A stretch of 64,000 nt of DNA from Streptomyces kronopolitis (GTDB lineage: Bacteria > Actinomycetota > Actinomycetes > Streptomycetales > Streptomycetaceae). Of the stretch, positions 53,381 through 62,041 are shown piece by piece. A program made the position numbers and the translations under genes. Each line of letters begins with the position of its first letter. The first letter of the stretch is position 1. The notes beneath the pieces are model-generated. The model had not been told where the DNA came from. It did not search any database and was given only the letters and a program-made list of their open reading frames with translations. Where the stretch lies: contig NZ_BMND01000019.1 in NCBI RefSeq assembly GCF_014646275.1, positions 62,001-126,000 on the forward strand, in the 5' to 3' direction.

Positions 53381-54912
53381 CGCTGCGTCCTGACCGACAC
53401 CGGCCGGTCGTCGCGCAGCTCGCCGAAGAGCGTCGCCGCCCGCCGCGCGTCCCACTTCACCGCGCTGCCCTTGGGCGTGCGGAGGTTGAGGCTGGCGACG
53501 GGGACGTGGAGGCGGGCGCCGTCGCCGGCCGAGACGCTCTTCATCGCCTTGAAGAGCGAGGTGAGGTTCCACAGGCTCATGCTCTTGTCGACGACGAGCG
53601 TGTCGAGGCCCGCGTTCATCGTGGGGTAGACCTTGGACGGGTCGAGCAGGGTGCCGGGCGTGGCCGTCTTGTGGGACAGCGCGGCCAGGAACTTCTGCTG
53701 GTTGCGGCTGCGGCCGAGGTCGCCCTGGGCCTCTTGGTGGCGCTGGCGGACGAACGCGAGCGCGGAGCGGCCGTCGAGCGTGTGGCAGCCCTTGCTGAGG
53801 TTCTCGCCGGACTTCTTGTCCTTGACGGCCTTGTTCAGGCACATCGGCACTCCGCCGACCGCGTCCACGATTCCGACGAAGCCCGCGAAGCCGATCTCGG
53901 TGTAATGCCCGATGTGCAGGCCCGTGTTGCGCTCGATGGTCCGCACCAGCAGCTCGGGGCCGCCGTGCGCGAACGCCGCGTTGAGCTTGTCCTTCGACGC
54001 GGGGTAGTGCTTGCCGGTCTCGGGGCGGGTGTACGGCGGGATGGTCACCCAGGAGTCGCGCGGCAGGCTCATCATCGTGGTGCCGTGGGCGCCGGTGTGC
54101 AGCAGGATCATCGAGTCGGTGCGGCGGCCCGCGTCCGCCGAACCGCCGGTGTGCAGATGCTTGATGTCCTTGCCGGACAGGCCCTGGCGGCTGTCGGAGC
54201 CCACGATCAGGTAGTTGGCGCCCTTGCCCGGTGCCGGCCGGCCGGCGAGCCCGCCGAGGTCGACATCGCGCTCCAGCTTGGTGTCGGCCCAGGTGTAGGT
54301 GCCGACGGAGGTGAGCAGCGAGACGACGACCAGGAGGCCGGCGAGCCGCAGGAGCCGGCGGCGGCGGGTGGGGCGGGTCGGCGGTTGACGGGTGGGGCGC
54401 CTGCGCAACGGGCCGACGGGACCGTCGGGGCCACCGGGGGCGGGGAGCCCGCCGTGTGGGCCGTGGCCGCCGTCCCCGCCGCCCGGGAATGCCGGGCCGG
54501 CCGGAGAGGCACCGGTCCGGGCCGGGGCGTCGGGGTCGTAGGGGGCAGCATGGTCGTACGGGGCGACGGCCGGGTCGTGGCCGTAGGGGGCGGCCGGGAC
54601 GTTCGCGCCCTGCGCGCCGTAGGGGGCGTCCGAGCCGTATGTGCCGTGTGCGCCGTATATGTCCTGTGCGCCATATATGTGCTGTGCGCCGTACGCGTCC
54701 CGCACGTCGTGGGTGCCGTACGCGCCGTACGTGTCCTGCGCGCCGTAGGTGCCGTACGGATCGCCGCCGTGGTCTGCGGGCAGCGGTCTGGCGGGGACCG
54801 GTTGCGGCGGGTGGGGGGCGTGCTGCCCCGTCTGCCCCGTGACGGCGTGCGCCGGCTCCGCTTCGCCGCCGTAACGGTTGATGTCGGGGGACCCGTTCAA
54901 CCAGTCATTCAT
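53377..54912 (-). CDS. LytR-CpsA-Psr (LCP) cell-wall ligase with Tyr/Gly-rich N-terminus
   Basis: A membrane-anchored phosphotransferase that links glycopolymers to peptidoglycan, 511 residues. The N-terminal 170 residues are cytoplasmic and low in complexity, with repeated YGA/YGT units (for example YGTYGAQDTYGAYGTHD). A basic stretch RPTRRRR precedes a single membrane helix (about 188-206; LLRLAGLLVVVSLLTSVGTY). The LCP domain follows with NYLIVGSDSRQG, DSMILLH, SLPRDSWV, AFVRQRH and the conserved Arg/Asp residues that bind polyprenyl diphosphate. The ATG at 54912 is the first start. The stop TAG is within the CTAG of the adjacent MITE-like element. Confidence 0.93.
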   Translation of the reverse strand: MNDWLNGSPDINRYGGEAEPAHAVTGQTGQHAPHPPQPVPARPLPADHGGDPYGTYGAQDTYGAYGTHDVRDAYGAQHIYGAQDIYGAHGTYGSDAPYGAQGANVPAAPYGHDPAVAPYDHAAPYDPDAPARTGASPAGPAFPGGGDGGHGPHGGLPAPGGPDGPVGPLRRRPTRQPPTRPTRRRRLLRLAGLLVVVSLLTSVGTYTWADTKLERDVDLGGLAGRPAPGKGANYLIVGSDSRQGLSGKDIKHLHTGGSADAGRRTDSMILLHTGAHGTTMMSLPRDSWVTIPPYTRPETGKHYPASKDKLNAAFAHGGPELLVRTIERNTGLHIGHYTEIGFAGFVGIVDAVGGVPMCLNKAVKDKKSGENLSKGCHTLDGRSALAFVRQRHQEAQGDLGRSRNQQKFLAALSHKTATPGTLLDPSKVYPTMNAGLDTLVVDKSMSLWNLTSLFKAMKSVSAGDGARLHVPVASLNLRTPKGSAVKWDARRAATLFGELRDDRPVSVRTQR

Positions 54913-55096
54913 GGGCGGACAGTCTGCATGCCCACGAGCCCTTCACCAAATGGCCCGCAATTCGGCACCGGAGGACGCGCCTTGGGGGGAGGAAAGCGGA
55001 TATTTCGTGTGGTCGGGCGATGGATACGGGCGGATTCGTGGCGTGAAAGTGCGGGTGCGCGCGGGGGTCAGGGGGCGTACGACGGTGCCCGCCCGC

Positions 55097-55137
55097 GGCC
55101 GGGGGTGGGTCCCGTGTGACGGAACCCACCCCCGGCC
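55097..55137 (-). terminator. Terminator after the deacetylase/GT2 gene
   Basis: A perfect 14-bp stem (55097-55110 with 55124-55137; GGCCGGGGGTGGGT and complement) with a 13-nt loop lies 7 nt after the stop codon of the deacetylase/GT2 gene on the minus strand. Confidence 0.82.
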
Positions 55138-55144
55138 GGCTCGC

Positions 55145-57241
55145 TCAGCGCGAGGACAGGCTCTCGTACGCCACCGGCTGCCCGATCGTCTGCGCGGCCG
55201 TTCCCGAGCGGTGCATCCGCTGCCACTTCAGACGGGTGCCGAGCAGCAGGGCCACCACGGACTGGATGACGACGAGGTACATCAGCTGCCGGTAGACCAG
55301 CAGCTGGAACGGCATCGCCCACAGCACGCGCATCTTCTCGCCGTCCAGGCGCAGCGCGTATCCGGCGCAGACCAGCTGGACGACCAGGAAGCCGCACCAG
55401 ACGCCGGCCGACTGCCAGGGGCCGAGGAAGAGCAGCCCGTACAGCGCGAAGATGTCGACGATCGGCGCGAACAGCGGCAGGGCGATCTGGAACAGCGCGA
55501 GATAGCTCAGCCCGCGGCGGCCGAAGCGCCCGGCCGGGCCCATCTGGAGGGCGGCCCCGCGGTGCTTCCACACGGCCTGGATCGTGCCGTAGCACCAGCG
55601 GTAGCGCTGCCGCCACAGCTGGCGCAGCGAGGTGGGCACCTCGGTCCAGGCGACGGCGGACTCCTCGTAGACCACCCGCCAGCCCGCCTGCCACAGGGCC
55701 ATCGTCAGGTCGGTGTCCTCGGCGAGGGTGTCCTCGCTGACCCCGCCGATGCCCAGCAGTGCGTCCCGGCGGAAGGCGCCGATCGCACCGGGCACGGTCG
55801 GCATGCACTCCAGCACCTCGAACATCCGGCGGTCGAGGTTGAACCCGAAGACGTACTCCAGGTGCTGCCATCTGCCCAGCAGCCGGCGCCGGTTGCCCAC
55901 CTTGGTGTTGCCGCTGACCGCGCCGACGGCCGGGTGGGCGAGCGGCTGGACGAGGCAGTGAATGGCGTCCGGCTCGAAGACGGTGTCGGCGTCGACCATG
56001 ACCACGATGTCGTGCCGGGCGTGCGCCAGACCGGTGTTGAGGGCGGCCGCCTTGCCCGCGTTGGACTGCCGGATCACGCTCACCCGGGGGTCGTCGATCC
56101 GGTCGGCGAGGTCCGCGGTCCGGTCCGTCGATCCGTCGTCGATCACGATGACCTGCAGCCGCTGGTGGGTGGAGGCGAGCAGCGAGTGGACGGTGGACTC
56201 GATGCCCGCCTCTTCGTTGTAGGCGGGGACCAGGACCGTCACCGGCGCGGTGATCTCCCGCAGCCGGGGCGATCCGGGACGGAAGCGGGTCAGCCGCCGG
56301 ACATGGGCGCGGGCGAAGAACACCAGCATCGCCATCCGCAGCAGCCCCAGTCCGCCCGCGATGGCGAGCACCCAGGCCATCCCGCTGACGAAGGCGTGCC
56401 CCAGGGCCTTGGCCCAGATCAGGGCCGTGCCCGACCAGCGCTCCAGGCCGCTGACCGGCTCCTCGGGCGGGGGCTGCCGGACGCCCTGCGAGACGGTCGT
56501 GAACTTCTTGACCCTCGGGTTGTCGAGCAGCTCCTTGCTGCCCAGGTACGCGAGGTCGTTCTGGCTGAACTGCCGGATCACGCCCTGCGACGGGTTGCGG
56601 TACCACCGGTCGGCGGCGACCAGCGTGTAGCCCTCCGCGCCGGCCTTCCGGGCGGCCTGCCACTCGGCGCCGCACATGGTGTCCACCGCGGTGGTCTGCG
56701 GCAGGCGCAGCAGCTTGGTGTGGATGCCCGCGCTGCCCGCCAGCGCCTTCTGGGTGAGCGAGAGCTCCAGCGAGGCGCGCAGCGGCGAGGAGGCGCCCAT
56801 GGCGCCCCCGGTGTAGCTGTTGGAGCCGATCTCATGGCCCTCGGCCCGGATCCGGCGCACCAGGTCGGGGTACTGCGCCGCCTGGGAGCCGCGCAGGAAG
56901 AACGTGGCGTGGGCGTGGTGCGCGCGCAGCAGTTTCAGCAGCCGCGGCGTCCACACGGGGTCGGGGCCGCCGTCGTAGGTGAGCGCCACCGTACGGGCCG
57001 GCACCGCGGACGACTCCGGCTTCCCGTCGCGGAACCGCACCACCGGGCCGCCCTTGTCGACGGAGCGGGGCACGGGGGTGGCGCAGTCCTTGCGCGTCTT
57101 CGCGGCGTCGACCTCATGGGTGGTCCAGCCCTCGAAGAGCAGGGCGCCGAACATCACCGGCAGCACCAGGATCAGCAGCAGCCAGTGGCCGCGCGGGTCG
57201 CGGGACTGGCGGTGCCGGGCGCGGTTCGCGCGGCGCCTCAC
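55145..57241 (-). CDS. Fused NodB-like (degenerate) deacetylase and GT2 polysaccharide synthase
   Basis: A 698-residue membrane protein. A membrane helix (20-37) leads to an outer NodB/CE4-like domain (about 82-255), then a second helix (about 285-310), a cytosolic GT2 domain (about 333-560) and four to five C-terminal helices. The GT2 part is intact: PAYNEE, IDDGSTD (368-373), MVDADT (415-420), EDTD (508-511) and QRYRW (545-549), as in processive synthases of the HasA/PgaC type. In the deacetylase part the metal-binding set is lost: TYDGGP (88-93) replaces TFDDGP, and GSNSYTGG (139-146) replaces the NHTxTH motif, so both His are missing. It probably makes and exports a glycan; the outer domain may bind but not deacetylate it. 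The ATG at 57241 is used. Confidence 0.92.
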   Translation of the reverse strand: MRRRANRARHRQSRDPRGHWLLLILVLPVMFGALLFEGWTTHEVDAAKTRKDCATPVPRSVDKGGPVVRFRDGKPESSAVPARTVALTYDGGPDPVWTPRLLKLLRAHHAHATFFLRGSQAAQYPDLVRRIRAEGHEIGSNSYTGGAMGASSPLRASLELSLTQKALAGSAGIHTKLLRLPQTTAVDTMCGAEWQAARKAGAEGYTLVAADRWYRNPSQGVIRQFSQNDLAYLGSKELLDNPRVKKFTTVSQGVRQPPPEEPVSGLERWSGTALIWAKALGHAFVSGMAWVLAIAGGLGLLRMAMLVFFARAHVRRLTRFRPGSPRLREITAPVTVLVPAYNEEAGIESTVHSLLASTHQRLQVIVIDDGSTDRTADLADRIDDPRVSVIRQSNAGKAAALNTGLAHARHDIVVMVDADTVFEPDAIHCLVQPLAHPAVGAVSGNTKVGNRRRLLGRWQHLEYVFGFNLDRRMFEVLECMPTVPGAIGAFRRDALLGIGGVSEDTLAEDTDLTMALWQAGWRVVYEESAVAWTEVPTSLRQLWRQRYRWCYGTIQAVWKHRGAALQMGPAGRFGRRGLSYLALFQIALPLFAPIVDIFALYGLLFLGPWQSAGVWCGFLVVQLVCAGYALRLDGEKMRVLWAMPFQLLVYRQLMYLVVIQSVVALLLGTRLKWQRMHRSGTAAQTIGQPVAYESLSSR

Positions 57242-57770
57242 AGCGCCCCCGGGACCCCGGAAGCAGGCATCGCGGGAGTACCTCTTCGGACAGCAGGGGC
57301 CAACAGGTCACGGACGACGGCGCCGAGGGGGCCGCGCGGCGCCCTGACCCGACGGGCGGAAGCATCCGCGCATGATCGGGCATCGCCTATTTTGTCCCGT
57401 TTTGTATACCATCTGGCCTCACACATGGTGGGCGAGTTTACTCATGGCCCCTCCGGGGGACGCACCGCGGATCATGCCCGTCCGGGCCGTACGCAGGGGG
57501 TTGTCACCCCGGCACAAGCGGTGGCCCACAGCGCGCACGAGGCCCGGCGGCGCGGCCCTCGGCGCCCCTGACGCCCCGGCAGACGGACTGCGCACCGCGC
57601 GTCGGACCGGGCGGCGCGGCCCGCTCTCCGGCCGCCGGCCGGCGGCGGACGCGGGGACGAGACACTGCTCACATACGCCAGGCGCGGGGGCGGGGCCCGG
57701 TCCGCGGAGCCGCCCGGGGTCCGTCGTTCGGATCGCCGCGCGGGCCCGGGCTGATCCGAACGGACAGGCG
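57242..57770. other. Intergenic region between recN and the deacetylase/GT2 gene
   Basis: A 529-nt region between two minus-strand genes. No gene is credible. It holds the recN-end hairpin (57719-57765) and an AT-rich patch at 57388-57425 with TTTTGT occurring twice, the likely promoter area of the deacetylase/GT2 gene. Confidence 0.45.
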
Positions 57771-57774
57771 CTAG
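57719..57774 (-). terminator. recN-end hairpin resembling a MITE terminus
   Basis: Inverted repeat: GTCCGTCGTTCGGATC at 57719-57734 with GATCCGAACGGAC at 57753-57765 (three extra bases in the left arm). On the minus strand it starts 5 nt after the recN stop codon, whose TAG lies in CTAG (57771-57774). The sequence after CTAG, CGCCTGTCCGTTCGGATCA, closely resembles the MITE end at 53185 (GGGGTGTCGTTCGGATCA). It may act as terminator and be a remnant of a related element. Confidence 0.6.
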
Positions 57775-59513
57775 CTCCTCGTGCGCGCCGTTTCGAGCAG
57801 TTCCTCGGCGTGGGCGCGGGCCGTCTCGGAGTCCTCCTGGCCGGCCAGCATCCGGGAGAGCTCCCGGACCCGCTCCTCGCCCTCCAGGACGGTGACGCCG
57901 CTCCTGGTGACCGAGCCGTCGTTCGTCTTGGCCACCAGCAGCTGGCGGTCCGCGAACGCCGCGACCTGCGGGAGGTGCGTGACCACCACGACCTGCGCCT
58001 TCTTCGCGAGCCTGGCCAGCCGCCTGCCGACCTCGACCGCCGCCTTGCCGCCAACTCCCGCGTCGACCTCGTCGAACAGATAGGTCGGTACCGGGTCGGA
58101 CCCGGCGAAGACCACCTCGACGGCGAGCATCACCCGGGAGAGCTCACCGCCGGAGGCCCCCTTGGCGATCGGCCGGGGCGGCGCGCCCGGGTGCGGTGCC
58201 AGCAGGAGTTCGACCTCGTCGGCACCGGCCGGTCCGTAGGCCACCGTGCGGCCGCCGACCTCGATGCCGTCGGCACCGTCCCCGGCGACCTCGCTCTGGC
58301 GGATCTCGACGGACACCCGGGCGTGCGGCATGGCGAGTTCGGCGAGTTCCGCGGTGACCGCGTCGGCGAAGCGGGCGGCCGAGGCGGTGCGGGCGTCGGT
58401 CAACGCCTGCGCCAGCTCGCCTAGTTCGGTGCGCAGCGCGTCCCGCTCGGCGGTCAGCTCGCCGATCCGGTCGTCGTCGCCGTCCAGCTCCGCGAGCCGG
58501 GCGGCGCCGTCCTGGGACCAGGCGAGCACCGCGGTGATGTCCTGGCCGTACTTGCGGGTGAGGTGGTTGAGGGCGGCGCGGCGCTCCTCGACGGCGGCCA
58601 GCCGCAGCGGGTCGGCGTCCAGGCCGTCGGCGTAACTCGCCAGTTCGCCGGCCACGTCCGCCATCAGGATGCCGATCTCGCCGAGCCGCTCGGCGAGCGT
58701 GGCCAGATCCTGGTCGTGGCTGCGGACGGCCTCCAGGGCGCGGTGGGCGCCGGCGACCAGGGTGGTGGCGTCGACGCCCTCGGGGTCCTCGGGGTTGCCG
58801 GCCAGCGCGGCGTGCGCGACGGTCGCGGCGGAGGCCAGCGCCTCGGCGTAGCCGAGCCGCTCGGCCTCGGCGGCGAGTTCGGTGTCCTCCCCGGGCAGGG
58901 GTTCGGCCGCCGCGATCTCGTCGAGGCCGAAGCGCAGCAGGTCGGCTTCCTGGGAACGCTCCCGGGCCCGCGTCGTCAGCTCGTCCAGCTCGGTGGCGAC
59001 GGCGCGCAGCCGGCGGTGGGCGGCGGTGTATTTGGCGAGCGGGACGGCGACCGCGTCCCCGGCGTAGCGGTCCAGGGCCTGGCGCTGCCGGGCCGGCCGC
59101 AGCAGGCCCTGCTGGTCGGTCTGGCCGTGCACGGCGACCAGGTCGTCGGCGAGCTCCGCCAGCAGGCCGACCGGTACCGAGCGGCCGCCGACGTGGGCCC
59201 GCGAGCGGCCCTCGGCGGAGAGCGTGCGGCTGATCAGCAGCGCCCCGTCGTCCAGCTCGGCGCCGGCCTCCTCGGCACGTACGGCGGCCGGGGCGTGGGC
59301 GGCGACGCTGATCCTGCCCTCCACGACGGCCGACTTGGCGCCGATCCGCACCAGGGCGGGGTCGGCGCGCCCGCCGAGCAGCAGGCCGAGGCTGGTGACG
59401 ACCATGGTCTTGCCGGCGCCCGTCTCGCCGGTCACCGCCGTGAAGCCGGGGGACAGCTCGACAACGGCGTCATCAATGACACCCAGGGACCGGATCCGCA
59501 TCTCCTCCAACAC
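57771..59513 (-). CDS. recN: DNA repair ATPase RecN
   Basis: An SMC-like ATPase for double-strand-break repair, 580 residues. The N-terminal half has RIRSLGVIDDAVVELSPGFT and the P-loop TGETGAGKTMVV. A coiled-coil region covers about 160-380. The C-terminal half has KGASGGELSRVMLAVEVVF (signature), YLFDEVDAGVGGKAA (Walker B) and VVTHLPQVAAFAD (H-loop). The GTG at 59513 has AAGG 8 nt upstream; the ATG at 59501 has its site too close. It is the last gene of the tlyA-nadK-recN string but separated by 306 nt. Confidence 0.96.
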   Translation of the reverse strand: MLEEMRIRSLGVIDDAVVELSPGFTAVTGETGAGKTMVVTSLGLLLGGRADPALVRIGAKSAVVEGRISVAAHAPAAVRAEEAGAELDDGALLISRTLSAEGRSRAHVGGRSVPVGLLAELADDLVAVHGQTDQQGLLRPARQRQALDRYAGDAVAVPLAKYTAAHRRLRAVATELDELTTRARERSQEADLLRFGLDEIAAAEPLPGEDTELAAEAERLGYAEALASAATVAHAALAGNPEDPEGVDATTLVAGAHRALEAVRSHDQDLATLAERLGEIGILMADVAGELASYADGLDADPLRLAAVEERRAALNHLTRKYGQDITAVLAWSQDGAARLAELDGDDDRIGELTAERDALRTELGELAQALTDARTASAARFADAVTAELAELAMPHARVSVEIRQSEVAGDGADGIEVGGRTVAYGPAGADEVELLLAPHPGAPPRPIAKGASGGELSRVMLAVEVVFAGSDPVPTYLFDEVDAGVGGKAAVEVGRRLARLAKKAQVVVVTHLPQVAAFADRQLLVAKTNDGSVTRSGVTVLEGEERVRELSRMLAGQEDSETARAHAEELLETARTRS

Positions 59514-59819
59514 GGATACGACCTTACGAGGTCCCGGGGCCGCCCCGCGACGGCCTCCCCTCACTCCTGTCCCCCGCCCCGCGGAAAACCCCGCCGGACC
59601 TGGGGCGGATGCCGCACGGTGCGGGCCCGGGCCCGGCGGTCACGCAGCCCTCCGTACGCACCGCCCGCACCGGACGAGGTGCCCATGTCCGGCGGATCGG
59701 TGCATACGACGGTGCGCGGCCCCCGGCACGCGCCGTCACCGGCCCCGGGCACGGCGCGGGCCCGGCCGTGCTCCCCCGCACCCGGCCCGGCCCCGCTGTC
59801 CTCTCCGGCGGATCAGCCC
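59514..59819. other. Intergenic region between nadK and recN
   Basis: A 306-nt stretch. No gene, clear hairpin or repeat was seen. A recN promoter is expected here; no SOS box (LexA, GAACN4GTTC) was recognised. Confidence 0.4.
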
Positions 59820-60761
59820 CTACTGCGGTGCGCCGCGCCAGCCCGCCACCGGGAGGGCGAACTTGGCCACCAGGCGGTCGGTGAAGGAGGCGTGGTGCAG
59901 CCGGGCCAGGCGTACGGGGACGGCGCCGCGGCGCACCTCGACGCGGGCGCCGGCGGGGAGTTCGACGCTGCGGCGGCCGTCGCACCACAGGACGCCGTGC
60001 GGGGTCTTCGGCTGGACCTCGACGGCGAGCACCGAACGCGGCGAGGTCACCAGCGGCTTGGCGAACAGCGCGTGCGCGCTGATCGGGACCATCAGCAGGG
60101 CCTCGACCTCGGGCCAGACCACCGGGCCGCCGGCCGAGAAGGCGTAGGCGGTGGAACCGGTGGGGGTCGCGCAGACCACGCCGTCGCCGCCGAAGCGCGA
60201 GACCGGCCGGCCGTCGACCTCGGTCACCACCTCCAGCATCCGCTCGCGCGCCGCCTTCTCCACCGACGCCTCGTTCAGGGCCCAGTCGGTGTGCACCACA
60301 TTGCCGTTGTTGCGGACGAGGACGTCCAGCGTCATCCGCTCCTCGACCTCGTAGGCGCGGGTGACGACCCGGTCGACGACCTTGTCGAGGTCGTCGCGCT
60401 CGGCCTCCGCGAGGAAGCCGACGCGGCCGAGGTTGACGCCGAGCATCGGGACCCCGGACGACCGGGCGAAGTCGGCGCCGCGCAGCAGCGTGCCGTCCCC
60501 GCCCAGCACCACCAGCAGCTCGCAGCCCTCGGCCGTGCATTCCTCGGCGTCGACGCGCTCGACCGACGGCGGCAGCGGCAGGTCCGCGGCCTCCTCCGCC
60601 AGGACCCGCACCCCGATGCCGCAGCGCAACAGGCCCTGGACGACGAGTTCCGCGCTGCGGATGGCCGCGGGGCGGCCGGTGTGCGCGAGCAGGAACACCG
60701 TCCGCCCGGCGCCGCCCCTCTCGTGTGCTGCGCTGCCTTCAACTGCCTGGGTAGTGGTCAA
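59820..60761 (-). CDS. nadK: NAD kinase
   Basis: Phosphorylates NAD to NADP. The protein has 313 residues. It has LVVLGGDGTLLRGADFA (GGDG motif with catalytic Asp), GVNLGRVGFLAEAE, VHTDWALNEASVEKA (NE motif) and GDGVVCATPTGSTAYAFSAGGP. The start is a TTG at 60761 preceded by GGAGGGG and overlapping the tlyA stop (TTGA), so translation depends on tlyA. GC-rich open frame continues further upstream but only in tlyA. The partner order tlyA-nadK-recN is typical for Gram-positive bacteria. Confidence 0.96.
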   Translation of the reverse strand: MTTTQAVEGSAAHERGGAGRTVFLLAHTGRPAAIRSAELVVQGLLRCGIGVRVLAEEAADLPLPPSVERVDAEECTAEGCELLVVLGGDGTLLRGADFARSSGVPMLGVNLGRVGFLAEAERDDLDKVVDRVVTRAYEVEERMTLDVLVRNNGNVVHTDWALNEASVEKAARERMLEVVTEVDGRPVSRFGGDGVVCATPTGSTAYAFSAGGPVVWPEVEALLMVPISAHALFAKPLVTSPRSVLAVEVQPKTPHGVLWCDGRRSVELPAGARVEVRRGAVPVRLARLHHASFTDRLVAKFALPVAGWRGAPQ

Positions 60762-61564
60762 CGAGGCCCCTCCGCCACTGCACGGTCGACGTCCGCCGGG
60801 TCGAGTGCAGGCGCCCCGGCGCGCAGCCACAGAAAGTACTCGACATTCCCCGACGGACCCGGCAGCGGGCTCGCAGTTACGCCAAGTACGCCAAATCCGA
60901 GGGCGGCCGCCCGCTCGGCGACGGCGCACACCGCCTCGGCGCGCAGCCGCGCGCTGCGCACCACCCCGCCGCTGCCCAGCCGCTCCTTGCCGACCTCGAA
61001 CTGCGGCTTGACCATCAGCACCAGGTCCGCGTCGGGCGCCGCGCAGGCGGCCAGCGCGGGCAGCACCAGGCCCAGCGGGATGAACGAGAGGTCGCCGACG
61101 ACGAGGTCGACGGGCTGCGCGTCGATCTGGTCGAGGGTCAGTTCCCGGACGTTGGTGCGGTCCTTCACGGTGACCCGCTCGTCGCTCTGCAGCGACCAGG
61201 CGAGCTGCCCGTACCCGACGTCGACGGCGACCACACGGCCGGCGCCGGCCCGCAGCAGGACATCGGTGAAGCCGCCGGTGGAGGCGCCGGCGTCCAGCGC
61301 CCGGCGGCCCTCGATCCGCAGGCCGAGCGGGACGAAGGCGGCGAGGGCGCCGGCGAGCTTGTGCCCGCCGCGCGAGACGTACTCCGGATCGCTCTCGTCG
61401 GCGCGGACGACCACGGCCGCGGCGGTCTCGACCTGGGTGGCCGGTTTCGTCGCCGTCGCCCCGCCCACGGTCACCCGCCCCGCGGCGATCAGCTGGCTCG
61501 CGTGCTCGCGCGAGCGGGCCAGCTTGCGGCGCACCAGCTCCGCGTCGAGTCGGCGTCGTGCCAC
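60758..61564 (-). CDS. tlyA: rRNA 2'-O-methyltransferase TlyA
   Basis: Methylates ribose 2'-O of 16S and 23S rRNA; in mycobacteria its loss gives capreomycin resistance. The protein has 268 residues. The N-terminal S4 domain is RRRLDAELVRRKLARSREHASQLIAAGRV. The FtsJ-like SAM domain has RRALDAGASTGGFTDVLLRAG and VVAVDVGYGQLAWSL, LVVGDLSFIPL and VKPQFEVG. The GTG at 61564 (VARRRLD) has AGGTGG 5 nt upstream; a GTG at 61576 lacks a site. The stop overlaps the nadK start. The upstream hypothetical gene ends 16 nt before. Confidence 0.96.
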   Translation of the reverse strand: MARRRLDAELVRRKLARSREHASQLIAAGRVTVGGATATKPATQVETAAAVVVRADESDPEYVSRGGHKLAGALAAFVPLGLRIEGRRALDAGASTGGFTDVLLRAGAGRVVAVDVGYGQLAWSLQSDERVTVKDRTNVRELTLDQIDAQPVDLVVGDLSFIPLGLVLPALAACAAPDADLVLMVKPQFEVGKERLGSGGVVRSARLRAEAVCAVAERAAALGFGVLGVTASPLPGPSGNVEYFLWLRAGAPALDPADVDRAVAEGPR

Positions 61565-61580
61565 TCCTGCCACCTGTGGT

Positions 61581-61967
61581 TCAGCTCCTGTTGTCGTGCG
61601 TCGTGTCGTGCGTCGGGGAATCCGGGGACGGTGCGGGCGGCCCGGGGTGCTGGTCGAGGGCGGCCAGCACGTCGCGCAGCCCGCGGTGCACATCCTCGTA
61701 CACCGGGAGATGGCCCTCGGCGGGGAGGTGGTCGGCATCGGCCAGCCGCCGCAGCCGGGCGTCGACCGCGGCCTGGCCGGTGGGGGTCACGCCCACCTCG
61801 AGGGGCCGCGGCCCGGCGGGAGAGTCGGGCCCGGGGTCCGCCCCCGGCCCGGGGTCGTGCGGCGCGTCCCCCGCTCCGGCGCCCCGGGGCTCCACGGGCT
61901 CGTCCGGCCCCCTGGCCCCGGCGTCCTCGGGTGCCTCCGGCTCCGGGCCGGACATCGACTGTTCCAT
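61581..61967 (-). CDS. Hypothetical protein upstream of tlyA
   Basis: A 128-residue protein. The first 75 residues are Pro/Gly/Asp/Glu-rich and probably unfolded. The C-terminal part (VGVTPTGQAAVDARLRRLAD, LPVYEDVHRGLRDVLAALDQ) is a helical segment conserved in Streptomyces neighbours of tlyA. The ATG at 61967 (MEQSMSGPE) is preferred; an earlier in-frame ATG at 62048 would overlap the SCP2 gene. It is probably in one transcript with tlyA, nadK and recN. The function is unknown. Confidence 0.7.
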   Translation of the reverse strand: MEQSMSGPEPEAPEDAGARGPDEPVEPRGAGAGDAPHDPGPGADPGPDSPAGPRPLEVGVTPTGQAAVDARLRRLADADHLPAEGHLPVYEDVHRGLRDVLAALDQHPGPPAPSPDSPTHDTTHDNRS

Positions 61968-62041
61968 GCCCCCGACGCTACCTCGGCGAAGGGCGCCGGG
62001 GACGAACGAGCCGTCCCCGACCTGGCGTATCGTCGCTTCCG

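Noticed and set aside
57242..57770. A complete IS or second MITE in the recN-deacetylase gap
   Set aside because: Only one CTAG-bordered terminus and a close partner arm were found, with no matching far end; it was reported as a hairpin with terminus-like sequence only.
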